Source of the DNA: Rhizobium sp. CG5
GTDB lineage: Bacteria; Pseudomonadota; Alphaproteobacteria; Rhizobiales; Rhizobiaceae
DNA length: 64,000 nt
Assembly (NCBI RefSeq): GCF_023701945.1
Contig: NZ_JABAEF010000002.1
Coordinates: 434,001-498,000 of the forward strand
Direction of reading: 5' to 3'
Every line of letters begins with the position of its first letter. Position 1 is the stretch's first letter. Below, piece by piece: positions 1 through 9,519 of the stretch. The notes beneath the pieces were generated by a model. It was not told the DNA's origin. It did not search any database and saw only the letters and a program-made list of their open reading frames with translations. A program made the position numbers and the translations under genes.

Positions 1-735
1 CTTGTCGGGATTATTGTTCATGTCATTGTAATCGTTCAGCGCATCCTGGTAGCGCGCGAAGATCTCGTTGATGTCCGCAGGCGGCGGGTTCTGGGTTCGG
101 GCCGTCTGATATGCGGTATTTGCCGCGGCAAAGTTGGCCCTGATCTCAGCCTGGCTCTTGGTCGCGCTTGGACCGCTGCTGCTTCCGGTCGGCCCTGGCT
201 GTGGCGGAGGCGGGGAGGTTGGCGGCGCCTGGTTCGCTTGCTGACTACCCGGATTGCTCGGTGGGCCGCCCCAGCTTGCCCAGTCGCCCAGCATTTCCGG
301 CAGTTCCTGTTGCAGAAGTGCTGAAGAGGTCGTCATCTCCATCAGCCCCTGGCCTTCGTTGACGATCACTTCCATGTCATTCTCGGCGCTGACCTTCAGG
401 ATGCCGTGATAGGCGGTCTGCATCTGGTCGGGATCGGCCTTGTCGGGAACGACGGCGCCCTCGAAGATCGCAACGTAGATCCAGCCGAGGTCCTTGTTAT
501 AGACGGCGGTGACCTGGCTGATCTTCACGCGCACCCGGCTGTAGTCGTTGGTCAGAACCTGATTTGCGATAAAGACCTGGACGAAATCGTTGATCGCCCG
601 TTCGGCCTGCCATGGCTGAACACCGTGGTCGACCGGCTGCGCCCGGACATCGCTCCCGCTGGCCAGCAGGGGCATCCACAACGCCAGTATCGCGACCGCA
701 ATGAGGCGCCAGCTGCGAAATGATACAAGGGTCAT
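1..735 (-). CDS. Exported protein of unknown function, cut by the window edge
   Basis: An open frame runs without a stop from an ATG at 735 to base 1, giving 245 residues; the C-terminus lies outside the window. The start follows an AGGAAAGG ribosome binding site about 8 bases upstream. Residues 1-33 look like a signal peptide: basic start, then a hydrophobic run (LIAVAILALW) and an Ala-rich cleavage region. Residues about 40-140 are a compact domain rich in Val, Tyr and Asp; residues 155-190 are a Pro/Ser/Gly-rich linker (PTSPPPPQPGP); then a polar helical stretch begins. I recognise no family and assign no function. Inference: a periplasmic or secreted protein. Confidence 0.8.
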   Translation of the reverse strand, partial: MTLVSFRSWRLIAVAILALWMPLLASGSDVRAQPVDHGVQPWQAERAINDFVQVFIANQVLTNDYSRVRVKISQVTAVYNKDLGWIYVAIFEGAVVPDKADPDQMQTAYHGILKVSAENDMEVIVNEGQGLMEMTTSSALLQQELPEMLGDWASWGGPPSNPGSQQANQAPPTSPPPPQPGPTGSSSGPSATKSQAEIRANFAAANTAYQTARTQNPPPADINEIFARYQDALNDYNDMNNNPDK

Positions 736-1180
736 GGGGTCACCTTTCCTGACGGAACTTCGCGGTTGAAGCATTGCGGCGATCGGCCGTGCCAGCCTGG
801 ATCACCCCAGGCCGCCAGCGTCACGCTATATCTGCTCTGTGGTGCGGGAAAGTATAAGTTGTATGTATTTATAGAAAACCCGCATCGCGATTGGCAATTG
901 TTAAGAAATGATGACCAAGAACATGCGCCTGCCGCGCAATGAGACGATCGGCAAAGCGTGTGGGGTCGGCAATTGTCCCGATCGATCATTCATAAGAACG
1001 ATTGATGTCTGGCATAAGAAACATTCGTTGGACTGATCGATGGCTTTTGGGCATTTTGATCGGGCAAATCACTACGAACAGGGAGTTGGCCCAATGCCTG
1101 CTTCCGCGGATTTTGGCTGATCCGTTCCGGGCACCGGAACGGCATGCCTTTACTCGTGCCGACATCGAAAGGATATTCCC
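736..1180. other. Intergenic region, no gene seen
   Basis: This 445-base stretch separates the divergent exported-protein gene (minus) and the DUF1127 gene (plus). It is AT-richer than its surroundings around 845-910 and should hold both promoters. The word GGCAATTG occurs twice (near 892 and 966). Short frames on both strands lack convincing ribosome sites and family resemblance, so I call no gene. Confidence 0.5.
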
Positions 1181-1480
1181 ATGCGCACGACAGAACGGAT
1201 GATCGAACTTGATAGACCCGCTTCCAGCACGGCTGTGACAACCCGTCTGGCTGGCCTGTGGATCTCGGTGAAATCCGTCTGGCGTGCCGTCCGAAACCGC
1301 CATGTTGCGAACCGCCTTGCCGATCTTGATGACTATCTGCTGGACGATATCGGGCTGACCCGGTCCGATATCGACCGCATCCTCGGAGATACCGGCCTGG
1401 TGGACGATCCTTCGCAACAGTTGACCTGGGCCGCTCTCAAGCGCGCCCGATACATGCTCATCGGCGCCTCGCGCGTCTGA
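1181..1480 (+). CDS. DUF1127 domain protein
   Basis: A 99-residue basic protein. Its second half carries the DUF1127 signature: a Trp/Arg-rich helix (W-x5-WRAVRNR), then LADLDDYLLDDIGLTRSDI, an arrangement of Leu and Asp residues typical of this alphaproteobacterial family. The ATG at 1181 follows an AAGGA ribosome site. Known members are small regulators, some acting in phosphate, carbon or stress responses through RNA turnover; nothing here fixes the role of this one. A strong terminator follows at 1529, so it is probably monocistronic. The family call is firm, the function is not. Confidence 0.85.
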   Translation: MRTTERMIELDRPASSTAVTTRLAGLWISVKSVWRAVRNRHVANRLADLDDYLLDDIGLTRSDIDRILGDTGLVDDPSQQLTWAALKRARYMLIGASRV

Positions 1481-1528
1481 GAGCCTTCCCATCCCCGCAG
1501 GGTGATAGCCAATGAGCCCTGCTGCTTG

Positions 1529-1563
1529 GCCCGGTGACAGTTCGACTGTTGCCGGGCTTTTTT
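1529..1563 (+). terminator. Rho-independent terminator of the DUF1127 gene
   Basis: A 13-bp stem (1529-1541 with 1545-1557, including two G-T wobble pairs) closes a three-base loop and is followed by six T residues (1558-1563). It sits about 50 bases after the DUF1127 stop codon. Confidence 0.9.
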
Positions 1564-1619
1564 CTGCGTGGATCCGGCATCGCCCCCGTTTGCCCCCAGG
1601 ATCGGGTCCGCTGCCCGCC

Positions 1620-2519
1620 TCAGGCCTTGGCGTCTTCGGGCGGTGGCTCGGGCGCCTCTTTCGGCGCGGCCTTTGCCATATAGGTTTCGAAAATCTGCTC
1701 CATGCTCTTCTGGTAGTTCTTCTGAACCTCCAGTCCGCTGTCGAACATCGAGTTGATCATCGAAACCATAGCCTGGGCCGGCTCGGCCTCACCGGCGCTC
1801 TTGGCCGTTTCCTTCGGCGCAGCCGCGGCTTGCGCCGCAGCGCCCTGACCGAAATTACCGCCCATCATATCCTGGAAGGCCTTGGCAAAGGGATTGTCCA
1901 TGAAAGGGTTGGCGTTCGCGGCCGGCTTCGGTGCCTGGGCGCCGCCCATCATGTCGCGGAAGGCGTTGGCGAAGGGATTGTCGAACAGGCTTGCTTCCTT
2001 CGGCGCCGGTTTGGGTGCAAAGCCGGTGCTTTCCAGCCATTGCTGCATCATTGATGCCATCGGCGTATTGGCGAACGGATTGCTGGCCTCGGGCATCTGG
2101 CCCATGCCCTGCTTGAACAGCCCGCCCATGATCGTGTCGGCCATGGCTGGCAGCATCTGCTTGAGGATGTCCTGGCCGATGCCCGTCAGTTGCGCCGCCT
2201 GCGCCGCCACCGCCCGCGACACCTCCTTGGAACCGAACAGCTGTTCCAGCACCGAATTGCCGTCGGCGACGCCCTGCGGCGTGAAGGCCTTTCCCATGTC
2301 TTCGAAATATTTGCCGTAATTGCCGGACGACATGCTGCTGAACAGCGCCGACATATCGTAGGGGTTGCTGGCGGTGCGCTTCAGGCCGGAGGAAAAGGCC
2401 GGCATCAGCGCCGCCATCGCCTGCGCCGCCTTGTCCTGGGCCAGACCGAACTGCTTGGCCATGGCGTCCATCGCCATGCCGTTCTGCGCCCGCATCATCA
2501 TCTCAAAAAGTGGCAGCAT
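1620..2519 (-). CDS. DUF937 domain protein with NPFA/DMMGG repeats
   Basis: The frame is open from 2555, but the start is placed at the internal ATG 2519 (MLPLFEMMM), which follows an AAGGGA ribosome site; this gives 299 residues. The N-terminal half matches DUF937: a Met/Ala-rich helix, the phrase FGLAQDKAAQAMAALMPAF, and a conserved helical bundle. The C-terminal half is low complexity and repeats the module NPFA(N/K)-x2-F-(R/Q)DMMGG, separated by Ala/Pro/Lys linkers, before a final helix (SMEQIFETYMAKA) and an acidic Pro-rich tail. Function is unknown; the helical Met-rich make-up is somewhat reminiscent of phasins, but that is weak inference. Probably monocistronic. Confidence 0.75.
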   Translation of the reverse strand: MLPLFEMMMRAQNGMAMDAMAKQFGLAQDKAAQAMAALMPAFSSGLKRTASNPYDMSALFSSMSSGNYGKYFEDMGKAFTPQGVADGNSVLEQLFGSKEVSRAVAAQAAQLTGIGQDILKQMLPAMADTIMGGLFKQGMGQMPEASNPFANTPMASMMQQWLESTGFAPKPAPKEASLFDNPFANAFRDMMGGAQAPKPAANANPFMDNPFAKAFQDMMGGNFGQGAAAQAAAAPKETAKSAGEAEPAQAMVSMINSMFDSGLEVQKNYQKSMEQIFETYMAKAAPKEAPEPPPEDAKA

Positions 2520-2644
2520 CGACGTCCCTTTCCCAGCAACGCATCGTGGTTGCACTATAGCCGGAAAAGATTGATCGCAAACCGCTTTTTAACATCGGCT
2601 CGGGGTGCGGCGCAGCAAATGCAGGCGCTCTAAGGTTTCAGGCC

Positions 2645-4018
2645 TCAGTACTGATACTCGTCGAAGACGGGCTGGACGGAGCCGTTCCAGCGGCCATGAT
2701 AGAGCATCAGCAGATCGTCGGCGAGCGTCGCCTTCTTGGCCAGGATTTCGTCGAGCGAGGCCAGGAACACGCTTTCGTCCTGCCCTTCGCCATTCAGTCT
2801 GGCCCGTGACTTCAATCCCGAATGGGACATGGCCAGGACTTCGCGGGCGACATCCCGCACATCGCGTCCGGCAACCTGGGCTTTCAGCCCTTGCGCAGGC
2901 ACCGCGTCGCGCATCGCCTGCACGTCCTCGAAGGTCCAGTCGCGGGTCAGTTCGTCGGCGGAAGCCAGAGCCGCATCGTCATAAAGCAGGCCGACCCAGA
3001 AGGCCGGCAGCGCACAGATGCGCCGCCACGGGCCGCCATCGGCGCCGCGCATTTCGAGGAAGCGCTTCAGGCGCACGTCCGGGAACAGGGTGGAGAGATG
3101 GTTGGTCCAGTCGCCCATGGTCGGCTCCCATGCGGCAATCTCGCCCTTCAGGGCGCCGGCCATGAACTGCCGGAACGTGACATGGGTGCAATCGTGATAG
3201 CGCCCGTCGCGCACCACGAAATACATCGGCACATCCAGCGCCCATTCCACATAGTCGGTAAAGCGGAAATCGTCCTTCAGCGAGAAGGGCAGGACGCCCG
3301 AGCGCTGGTTGTCGGTGTCGCGCCAGATCTCGCCGCGCCAGGACAACAGCCCGTTCGGCTTGCCTTCGGTAAACGGCGACGAGGCAAACAGAGCCGTGGC
3401 GATCGACTGCAGCTTCATCGACACCCGCATCTTGGTGCGCATGTCTTCTTCTGAGGAAAAGTCGAGATTCACCTGGATGGTACAGGTGCGGTACATCATG
3501 TCCAGACCCTGAGCGCCGACCTTCGGCATGTAGCGGGTCATGATGTCGTAGCGTGACTTCGGCATGCGCGGCGTCTCGGCCAGCGTCCATTGCGGGCTGC
3601 CGCCGATGCCGAGAAAGCGGATGCCCATCGGCTCGGCGATCTCGCGCAGCATCGCCAGATGCTGGTTGGATTCCCGGCAGGTGTCGTGCAGCGTCTCGAC
3701 AGGCGCGCCCGACAATTCGAACTGGCCGCCCGGCTCGATCGAGATGGCGCCCTGACCATGAGCCTCGGCAAGGCCGATGATGTTGTCGCGGTCCATGATC
3801 GGTTCCCAGCCGAGCTTGGCCTGCATGCCGTTCAGCAGCGCCGAAATGCTGGCATCGCCGGCATAGGGCACGGGGCTGTTGTCGGCACGGAAGAAGGCGA
3901 ATTTCTCGTGTTCCGTGCCGATGCGAAAGGCGTCTTTCGGCTTGGAGCCGGCGGCCATGTAATCGGCCAGTTCCTGCACCGAGGTGAGCGGCGTATCGTC
4001 GGTGGTGTCGCGAGCCAT
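2645..4018 (-). CDS. gshA: Glutamate-cysteine ligase, plant/alphaproteobacterial type
   Basis: A 457-residue protein of the GCS2 (EgtA/plant-type) family, the usual length in rhizobia. It joins glutamate and cysteine using ATP, the first step of glutathione synthesis in the cytosol. The N-terminal FRIGTEHEKFAFF holds the family's Glu ligand residues; ISIEPGGQFELSGAP and MYRTCTIQVNLDFSSE are further family blocks, and FTEGKPNGLLSWRGEIW lies in the substrate-binding region. It lies last in the group pit-rsmE-gshA, 143 bases after rsmE, so it may share that transcript or use its own promoter. Very secure. Confidence 0.95.
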   Translation of the reverse strand: MARDTTDDTPLTSVQELADYMAAGSKPKDAFRIGTEHEKFAFFRADNSPVPYAGDASISALLNGMQAKLGWEPIMDRDNIIGLAEAHGQGAISIEPGGQFELSGAPVETLHDTCRESNQHLAMLREIAEPMGIRFLGIGGSPQWTLAETPRMPKSRYDIMTRYMPKVGAQGLDMMYRTCTIQVNLDFSSEEDMRTKMRVSMKLQSIATALFASSPFTEGKPNGLLSWRGEIWRDTDNQRSGVLPFSLKDDFRFTDYVEWALDVPMYFVVRDGRYHDCTHVTFRQFMAGALKGEIAAWEPTMGDWTNHLSTLFPDVRLKRFLEMRGADGGPWRRICALPAFWVGLLYDDAALASADELTRDWTFEDVQAMRDAVPAQGLKAQVAGRDVRDVAREVLAMSHSGLKSRARLNGEGQDESVFLASLDEILAKKATLADDLLMLYHGRWNGSVQPVFDEYQY

Positions 4019-4161
4019 GAAGACTACCTTTTGGGAACAGCCTGCCGGACGGGCAGGGTAAACGGAAGGGTGATTGAACCGGTTTTAGCAGTTGCGCAAG
4101 TGAATTTCTTTCAAGACCACCTCAATTAATCCGAAGGTCGGGTGCATTTCAAACGGTCCCG

Positions 4162-4899
4162 TCAGTGCCAGTCGCCGATCACCGCCTGTACCACGGCGAG
4201 CGCCGCCACCGCCGCCGTGTCGGCGCGCAGGATACGCGGGCCCAGCGGAATGGCGGTCACGTAAGGCAGGCCGCGCAGCAAAGCCCGTTCCTCGTCCGAA
4301 AAACCGCCCTCCGGCCCGACCAGCAGGGCCAGCGACCGCTCGTTAATCGCGGAAAGGGCGGCGATCGGGTTCTGCGTCGAACTGTCCTCGTCGCAGAAGA
4401 CGATGCGGCGATCTCTGTCCCAACCGTCCAGCAGGTCCGTCAGCTTTTTCGGCGGCTGCACGGTCGGGATCGCCAGCACCCCGCATTGTTCGGCGGCCTC
4501 CACGGCATTGGCCTGCAGCCGCTCGAGATTGGTGATCTTGCCCTGCACATGCTGGGTCATGACCGGCTGTAGCAGCCCGGCGCCCATTTCGACCGCCTTC
4601 TGCACCAGATAGTCGAGCCGGCCGACTTTCAGCGGCGCAAACAGGAAATGCAGGTCGCAAGCAGCCGGCTGCGGGCGGGTCAGCTCGACCGGCGTCAGGA
4701 CGATCCGCTTGCGCGTCGGAAAGGACAGGCTTGCCTTCCATTCGCCGTCGCGGCCGTTGAACAGCAGCAGCTCGGCCCCGTCCGTCAGGCGCAGCACATT
4801 GGCCAGATAGTTGAACTGCTCGCCATTGGCCTCGACGCCCGTTCCCGGCAGAAGCGGAGCCTCGACATAGAGCCGCTGCATTCGATAGTTGGCGCGCAT
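4162..4899 (-). CDS. rsmE: 16S rRNA (uracil1498-N3)-methyltransferase
   Basis: A 245-residue SPOUT-class methyltransferase that modifies U1498 of 16S rRNA from S-adenosylmethionine. The start at 4899 ([13 protein letters not shown]) is chosen over the upstream 4959 because it gives the family length and avoids overlap with pit; 4881 is a further possibility. Evidence: the N-terminal PUA-like part ([22 protein letters not shown]), the dimer and knot region with [17 protein letters not shown], and the C-terminal knot [13 protein letters not shown] followed by [18 protein letters not shown], the SAM-binding signature of RsmE. The start lies 16 bases after the pit stop, so the two genes are probably cotranscribed. 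Confidence 0.95.
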   Translation of the reverse strand: MRANYRMQRLYVEAPLLPGTGVEANGEQFNYLANVLRLTDGAELLLFNGRDGEWKASLSFPTRKRIVLTPVELTRPQPAACDLHFLFAPLKVGRLDYLVQKAVEMGAGLLQPVMTQHVQGKITNLERLQANAVEAAEQCGVLAIPTVQPPKKLTDLLDGWDRDRRIVFCDEDSSTQNPIAALSAINERSLALLVGPEGGFSDEERALLRGLPYVTAIPLGPRILRADTAAVAALAVVQAVIGDWH

Positions 4900-4915
4900 G
4901 GGTACAATTCCGGTG

Positions 4916-6421
4916 TCAGACAAAGAGCTGGAACATAGCCCAGTACAAAAGCGCCGCAAGCCCTGCCGAAGCCGGCACGGTAATGACCCAGGCGCCGACG
5001 ATCGTCATGAAATGCGAGCGGCGCACCAGATAGCGTCGTCCGACCTCGTCCGGATTGTGCTCGCCGCTGTCCTCGATCTCCCAGGCCTCGGCCTTCATCT
5101 GCATGTAGGCGATGCGGCGCTTGGAATTGCGGGTGTACCATTCGCGAAAGAAGCCGACCCCGAAAACCGCGCCGACCGCGATATGCGTCGTGCTGACCGG
5201 CAGCCCGAGCCCGGCCGCCAGGATGACCGTCACTGCCGCCGACAAGGCGACGCAATAGGCCCGCATCGGATTGAGCTTGGTGATCTGGCTGCCGACCAGG
5301 CGGATGAGGCGTGGCCCGAACAGCAGCAGGCCGGCCGAAATGCCGAAAGCGCCGATGATCGTCACCCAGAATGGCGCTGTCGCCACGGCATCGACATGGT
5401 CCATCTGGGTGGCATTGACGATGGCCGTCAGCGGACCGATGGCATTGGCCACGTCGTTGGCGCCATGGGCAAAGGACAAAAGGGCCGCCGAGAAGATCAG
5501 CGGCAGGCGGAACAGCTTGCGCAGCGACTGGTTGCGGTTTTCGAGCCCGGTCGACTGCAGCCTGATGAAGGGTATGCTGGCCAGCCACACGGCGAGGCCG
5601 ACGACAAGGCCGGTCAGCAGTGCCGTCGGCGTGCCGATGACGATGATTTGGCCTGCGCCCTTCATGGTCAGATAGGCGCAGAATGCCCCGACCATGGTGC
5701 CGTTCAACACCGGCACCCAGCGCCTTGCCGCGGCGATCTTGTCCTCGCGATAGATGATGAATTCCTTGATGAAGGCCAGGAAGACGATGGCCAGCGCCCC
5801 GCCGAGCAGCGGCGAGAGGATCCAGCTGAGGGTAATGCCGGCCATCACATCCCATTGCACGGCATTGACGCCGAGCGCCGCCAGGCCCGCTCCCATGACG
5901 CCTCCGACGATGGAATGGGTCGTGGAAACAGGCGCATTAACCCAGGTCGCAAAATTGATCCACAGCGCTGCCGCCAGCAGGGCGGCCATCATCGCCCAGG
6001 AGAAGACGGTGGGATCAGGCGCCGAGCTTGGATCCAGGATTCCCTCCGAAATGGTCGAGACGACGTCGCCGCCGGCAATCACAGCCCCGGCGATTTCAAA
6101 CACCGCTGCCAGCACAAGGGCGGAGCCCATGGTCAGCGCTCGCGCTCCGACGGCCGCGCCGACATTGTTGGTGACATCGTTGGCGCCGATATTCATCGCC
6201 ATATAGGCGGCGATCGACGCCGCCGCGATAACGATCAGTGCCCCCGGCCGATCCATCACGGAGGCACCGGCAAAGATCATCGCCACGACCAGGAAGATCA
6301 GTCCCATGCCGAAGGGTGCGTAACCGCGCGACACGAGGTTAGTGGCTTCCTCGACATAGCTGACCTTGTCCAGATCCTTGTCGAGTGTCGGTTTGACGAG
6401 CTTCGGCATCGCCTTGGTCAT
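4916..6421 (-). CDS. pit: Inorganic phosphate transporter, Pit family
   Basis: A 501-residue integral membrane protein that imports phosphate, as a metal-phosphate complex with protons in characterised relatives. About ten to twelve hydrophobic segments are visible, and the paired family signatures are present: [12 protein letters not shown] in the first half and [15 protein letters not shown] in the second, reflecting the internal duplication. The start at 6421 (MTKAMPKLV) is preferred over 6511 because the extra N-terminus is Arg/Pro-rich and a GGAGGGAG stretch lies upstream of 6421. It is the first gene of a probable pit-rsmE(-gshA) operon. The link between phosphate uptake and rsmE is positional only. 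Confidence 0.93.
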   Translation of the reverse strand: MTKAMPKLVKPTLDKDLDKVSYVEEATNLVSRGYAPFGMGLIFLVVAMIFAGASVMDRPGALIVIAAASIAAYMAMNIGANDVTNNVGAAVGARALTMGSALVLAAVFEIAGAVIAGGDVVSTISEGILDPSSAPDPTVFSWAMMAALLAAALWINFATWVNAPVSTTHSIVGGVMGAGLAALGVNAVQWDVMAGITLSWILSPLLGGALAIVFLAFIKEFIIYREDKIAAARRWVPVLNGTMVGAFCAYLTMKGAGQIIVIGTPTALLTGLVVGLAVWLASIPFIRLQSTGLENRNQSLRKLFRLPLIFSAALLSFAHGANDVANAIGPLTAIVNATQMDHVDAVATAPFWVTIIGAFGISAGLLLFGPRLIRLVGSQITKLNPMRAYCVALSAAVTVILAAGLGLPVSTTHIAVGAVFGVGFFREWYTRNSKRRIAYMQMKAEAWEIEDSGEHNPDEVGRRYLVRRSHFMTIVGAWVITVPASAGLAALLYWAMFQLFV

Positions 6422-6601
6422 GGCTCGTGCTGTCTCCCTCCGGAAGTACCGCAGCTTGGGCGGGCCGGGACGATGGTCAATGGTTCGGGAGAAACGCGGC
6501 CTGTGGGGCATGGCGCACGGAAACGACTGTCCGCGCTCCCGCGACAGGCCTTAATACCAAATCTCTGTGCATTCAATACGACAGCGCGGCACAGGATGAC
6601 G

Positions 6602-7111
6602 TCACCGCGCCTCTTCGGGGGCCGGGACGATATCGCCGCCGTTGAGCATCATCTGGGCGAACCGGTGAAACAGCACTTTCAGCTCGGGCTCCTGGACACG
6701 GGCCGCGGCTTCCTGGCAATTGACCCATTCGGCCCGCCGCGTTCCCTTTTCCGGAAAGTCCTTCAGCATGTCCTTCACCTCAAGGGGATAGACCTGCACC
6801 TTGCAGTTGATTTTCAGGCCCCCTTCCATGCCCTTGGCATAGGAGTAGTGACCGATCGGTTCGCGTCCCACCTTGCCCTTGACGCCTGCCTCCTCGTAAG
6901 CCTCGCGCTCGGCCACCGCATGGGATTTCTTGCCTTCCATCGGCCAGCCCTTCGGGATGACCCAGCGGCCGGTATCCCGGCTGGTGATCAGCAGAACTTC
7001 CACCTGCTCCTGCTTCTTGCGCTGCCGATAGCACAGCGCGGCATATTGCTGCCGCGGCGGGCGCCGCAGCATCAAATGCACTTCAGAAGCAATGCGGCTT
7101 ACAATCGTCAA
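6602..7111 (-). CDS. Nudix hydrolase
   Basis: A 169-residue protein with a Nudix box at about residues 55-77: G-W-P-M-E-G ... AEREAYEEAGV, containing the metal-binding REx2EE-AG core. The first conserved Glu of the canonical box is replaced by Lys, as happens in several DIPP-like Nudix enzymes. Flanking phrases LLITSRDTGRWVIPKG and HYSYAKGMEGGLKINCKVQVYPL match small alphaproteobacterial Nudix proteins. Substrates of the family are nucleoside diphosphates linked to another group; the exact one cannot be read here. The frame begins with TTG at 7111, with AAGGAT upstream; ATG at 7072 is the alternative. Monocistronic by position. Confidence 0.88.
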   Translation of the reverse strand: MTIVSRIASEVHLMLRRPPRQQYAALCYRQRKKQEQVEVLLITSRDTGRWVIPKGWPMEGKKSHAVAEREAYEEAGVKGKVGREPIGHYSYAKGMEGGLKINCKVQVYPLEVKDMLKDFPEKGTRRAEWVNCQEAAARVQEPELKVLFHRFAQMMLNGGDIVPAPEEAR

Positions 7112-7297
7112 TTTCGGGCGATCCTTATCTGATCTATGTTGAATATATAGGGAGGAACGTAAATTTTGTGATGCTTGACGCGAGAAAAAACCGAATCAAT
7201 TGCATCACCGGTATGACCGTTGATCATGAAACTATGGCGGTCTACGTCAAGCGCTGAAAGCGACCACTTTTGGTCTACGAGAGTTTAGACAGGGTTT

Positions 7298-8080
7298 TCA
7301 ACTGTTGCGTGACGGTGCAACACCCCAGTGACGCAATCCCTCCATCACACCATCGGCTTCTGGCCTGTCGGCGCGCACAATCCTGGGATTGCCCTCGCAC
7401 AGAGTGACCAGCTCGGCATGACCATTGGCGGGAATGACGCCACGCACCATGTCCAGTTCGAACATCGCCCGATCATTGCCCGCATCTCCTGCCACCACGA
7501 CCTCGTCGAGCCCGATCCCCAGCCGGTCGCACAGCCAGCGCAAGGCCTGTCCCTTGTCTGCATTGCCGGGCAGCACGTCGAGGTCGCGCTTGCTGGAATA
7601 AACCAGCTTGACCGCCAGACCGGCCGCGATCAGCCGGCGTTCCAGTGCCTTAACCTCATCCGTCGAGGCATCGTGCAAAAACCAGCTCGACTTGCGGGCA
7701 TGCTGGTAGCGCTCCGGTTGCCGCTCGACGCCGGGCAGGCCGGTCATGATGGCGGCAATGCGATCGGCATCGTAGTTGGCCCCGAGCGTTTCGCCGTAAT
7801 GCTCCGACAGGTCGGCATGGGTCGGCGAGGCCAGCATGGTGCCGACGCCGCCGATCACGATATCAGCTCTTGGCAGGCCTTCCTGCTCGGTAAAGGCCAG
7901 AATGTCATCGACCAGCCGGCCGCTATTATAGACCAGCACCGGACGGGTCGCGTCGTCCAGCCGGGCCCAGAAGTCGGCGAAACGCTTCGAGGCGTCCCGA
8001 TTGCCGGCCAGCGTACCGTCCAGATCGGAGGAAAACAGCCGGACCGGTTTCAATCGCCATCGTTCCACGGTTCGGCCCAT
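7298..8080 (-). CDS. mfppA: Mannosylfructose-phosphate phosphatase
   Basis: A 260-residue HAD-superfamily IIB protein of the sucrose-phosphate phosphatase type. Motif I is FSSDLDGTLAG (nucleophile Asp 19, acid/base Asp 21), motif II is VYNSGR, motif III carries the Lys of NADKGQAL, and motif IV is VVAGDAGND. It directly follows mfpsA on the minus strand and removes phosphate from mannosylfructose 6-phosphate, completing synthesis of the non-reducing disaccharide mannosylfructose, an osmolyte characterised in Agrobacterium. The ATG at 8080 overlaps the mfpsA stop by 31 bases; a TTG at 8053 that overlaps the stop is an alternative coupled start. The identification rests on the pairing as much as on the motifs. 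Confidence 0.88.
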   Translation of the reverse strand: MGRTVERWRLKPVRLFSSDLDGTLAGNRDASKRFADFWARLDDATRPVLVYNSGRLVDDILAFTEQEGLPRADIVIGGVGTMLASPTHADLSEHYGETLGANYDADRIAAIMTGLPGVERQPERYQHARKSSWFLHDASTDEVKALERRLIAAGLAVKLVYSSKRDLDVLPGNADKGQALRWLCDRLGIGLDEVVVAGDAGNDRAMFELDMVRGVIPANGHAELVTLCEGNPRIVRADRPEADGVMEGLRHWGVAPSRNS

Positions 8081-9387
8081 TCCGTATCGTCGAGCGCCTG
8101 TGGGATCGGACGGCCTTCGACCATGGCCACCAACTGCTGGGCAATGCCGGTCCAGGTAAACAGGCTGCGGGCCTTGTGGGCGCCCATGCGCGACAGCCGG
8201 CCATAAAGGCGCGGATGCTTGAACGGCTTCATCATGGTGATGCCGAGATCTTCCTTGTCGAACGGATCGGCAAACAGCGCATGCCGCCCATAGCTCACCG
8301 CCCGGAACAACCCGCCATGCACGGTGATCACCGTCGGCGTGCCGCTGGCCATCGCCTCGATCGCCGTCATGCCGAACGGCTCGTAGCGGCTCGACAGCAC
8401 GAACATGTCGGCGGCACGATAATAGTCCGGCAGGTCCTCGTCGGCGATGAAGCCGGAGAAATCGACCCGATCCTCAAGCCCATGCTCTTTCACCTTGGCA
8501 TGCAGCTCGTCGAGGATCTTCTGCTCCTGGGGGTCGAGATTCTCGCCGCCCAGCGCCAGGTGCAGCCTTGCATCCGGCACGCGGCTGGCCATGACCGCAA
8601 AACCGTCGATCAACAGGTCATAACCCTTGTTGGTCGCCAACCGGCCAAGCGCCAGAACCACGGTGCCGGAAAAGCCCAGCTTGTTGCGGATCATCTGCCG
8701 GGACGCGTTGGAGACCGGATAGAAGCGATTGTCGTCATAGCCGGGCGGGATCATATGCACACGGTTCTTCGCCATGCCGTAGTCGTCGATCAGCATGTCG
8801 AGCTGGATCGGCGTGGTGGCCACCACCAGCTGGCAGCTGCGATAAACGATCAGCTCGTGCTGGATGCGTTCCTTGAAGTTGAACTCCGCCTCGAACTTGT
8901 CGGCGCGTTCCGGATAGTCCGTTTCCATCTGCCGCTTCTTCCACAGTCCCAGCGAATGGGGGGTATGGATATGCGGAACGGAGAGCGCTTCGGACAGCCG
9001 CTGGCCGGCGACGCCGGCATCCCAGTAATGGCTGTTGATGAACAGGTAGGAGAGGCCCTCGCGCTTGATGTAGCGCAGCGCCTTCTCGCACCATTCGGTC
9101 AGGTGGCGGTGCAGATATTCCTTCGGGATGAAGTCGCGGCCGCCGCAGGGAATACGCACCACACGCACGTCATCGTCGACGATGTCGATCTCCGGCTGGT
9201 CCTCGAAGCGGCGGGTGTAGATATCCACCTTGTGCCCGAGCTGAGCCAGTTTCTTGGCCAGTTCAATGACATAAACGACCTGTCCACCGGTGTCGGCGGC
9301 GCCGAGCGGCGGGTGAGCCGCGACATAGCCATGGGTGGAAACGAGTGCGATCCGCGGTGTCTCGGAGATATCCGTAACTGTTACCAT
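8050..9387 (-). CDS. mfpsA: Mannosylfructose-phosphate synthase (GT4 glycosyltransferase)
   Basis: A 445-residue GT-B glycosyltransferase of the sucrose-phosphate synthase-like GT4 group; the characterised Agrobacterium enzyme transfers mannose from GDP-mannose to fructose 6-phosphate. The N-terminal HPPLGAADTGGQVVYV (glycine loop), FINSHYWDAGVAGQRLS and HTPHSLGLWKK blocks are typical of sucrose synthases and their relatives. The C-terminal half has the nucleotide-sugar motif SRYEPFGMTAIEAMASGTP (E-x7-E). The start is placed at ATG 9387 with GAGG just upstream; an in-frame GTG at 9396 would add three residues. mfppA follows with overlap. No regulator is adjacent. Confidence 0.92.
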   Translation of the reverse strand: MVTVTDISETPRIALVSTHGYVAAHPPLGAADTGGQVVYVIELAKKLAQLGHKVDIYTRRFEDQPEIDIVDDDVRVVRIPCGGRDFIPKEYLHRHLTEWCEKALRYIKREGLSYLFINSHYWDAGVAGQRLSEALSVPHIHTPHSLGLWKKRQMETDYPERADKFEAEFNFKERIQHELIVYRSCQLVVATTPIQLDMLIDDYGMAKNRVHMIPPGYDDNRFYPVSNASRQMIRNKLGFSGTVVLALGRLATNKGYDLLIDGFAVMASRVPDARLHLALGGENLDPQEQKILDELHAKVKEHGLEDRVDFSGFIADEDLPDYYRAADMFVLSSRYEPFGMTAIEAMASGTPTVITVHGGLFRAVSYGRHALFADPFDKEDLGITMMKPFKHPRLYGRLSRMGAHKARSLFTWTGIAQQLVAMVEGRPIPQALDDTEWAEPWNDGD

Positions 9388-9519
9388 AATCCTCACACTA
9401 TAGAATTTTCGTTCTCAAAATGCAAGGAATGAATGCATTGAGATCGGATATGTTCCAGTGTGCGGGAATTAGATTCCCTGGATATGTCCCCGTGACGGTT
9501 TTGGAACGACGCGGCTCCT

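Noticed and set aside
4889..7132. Long open frame opposite pit, rsmE and the Nudix gene
   Set aside because: It is antisense to three firmly identified genes, is rich in His, Arg, Gly and Gln as GC-rich antisense frames are, and matches no family.
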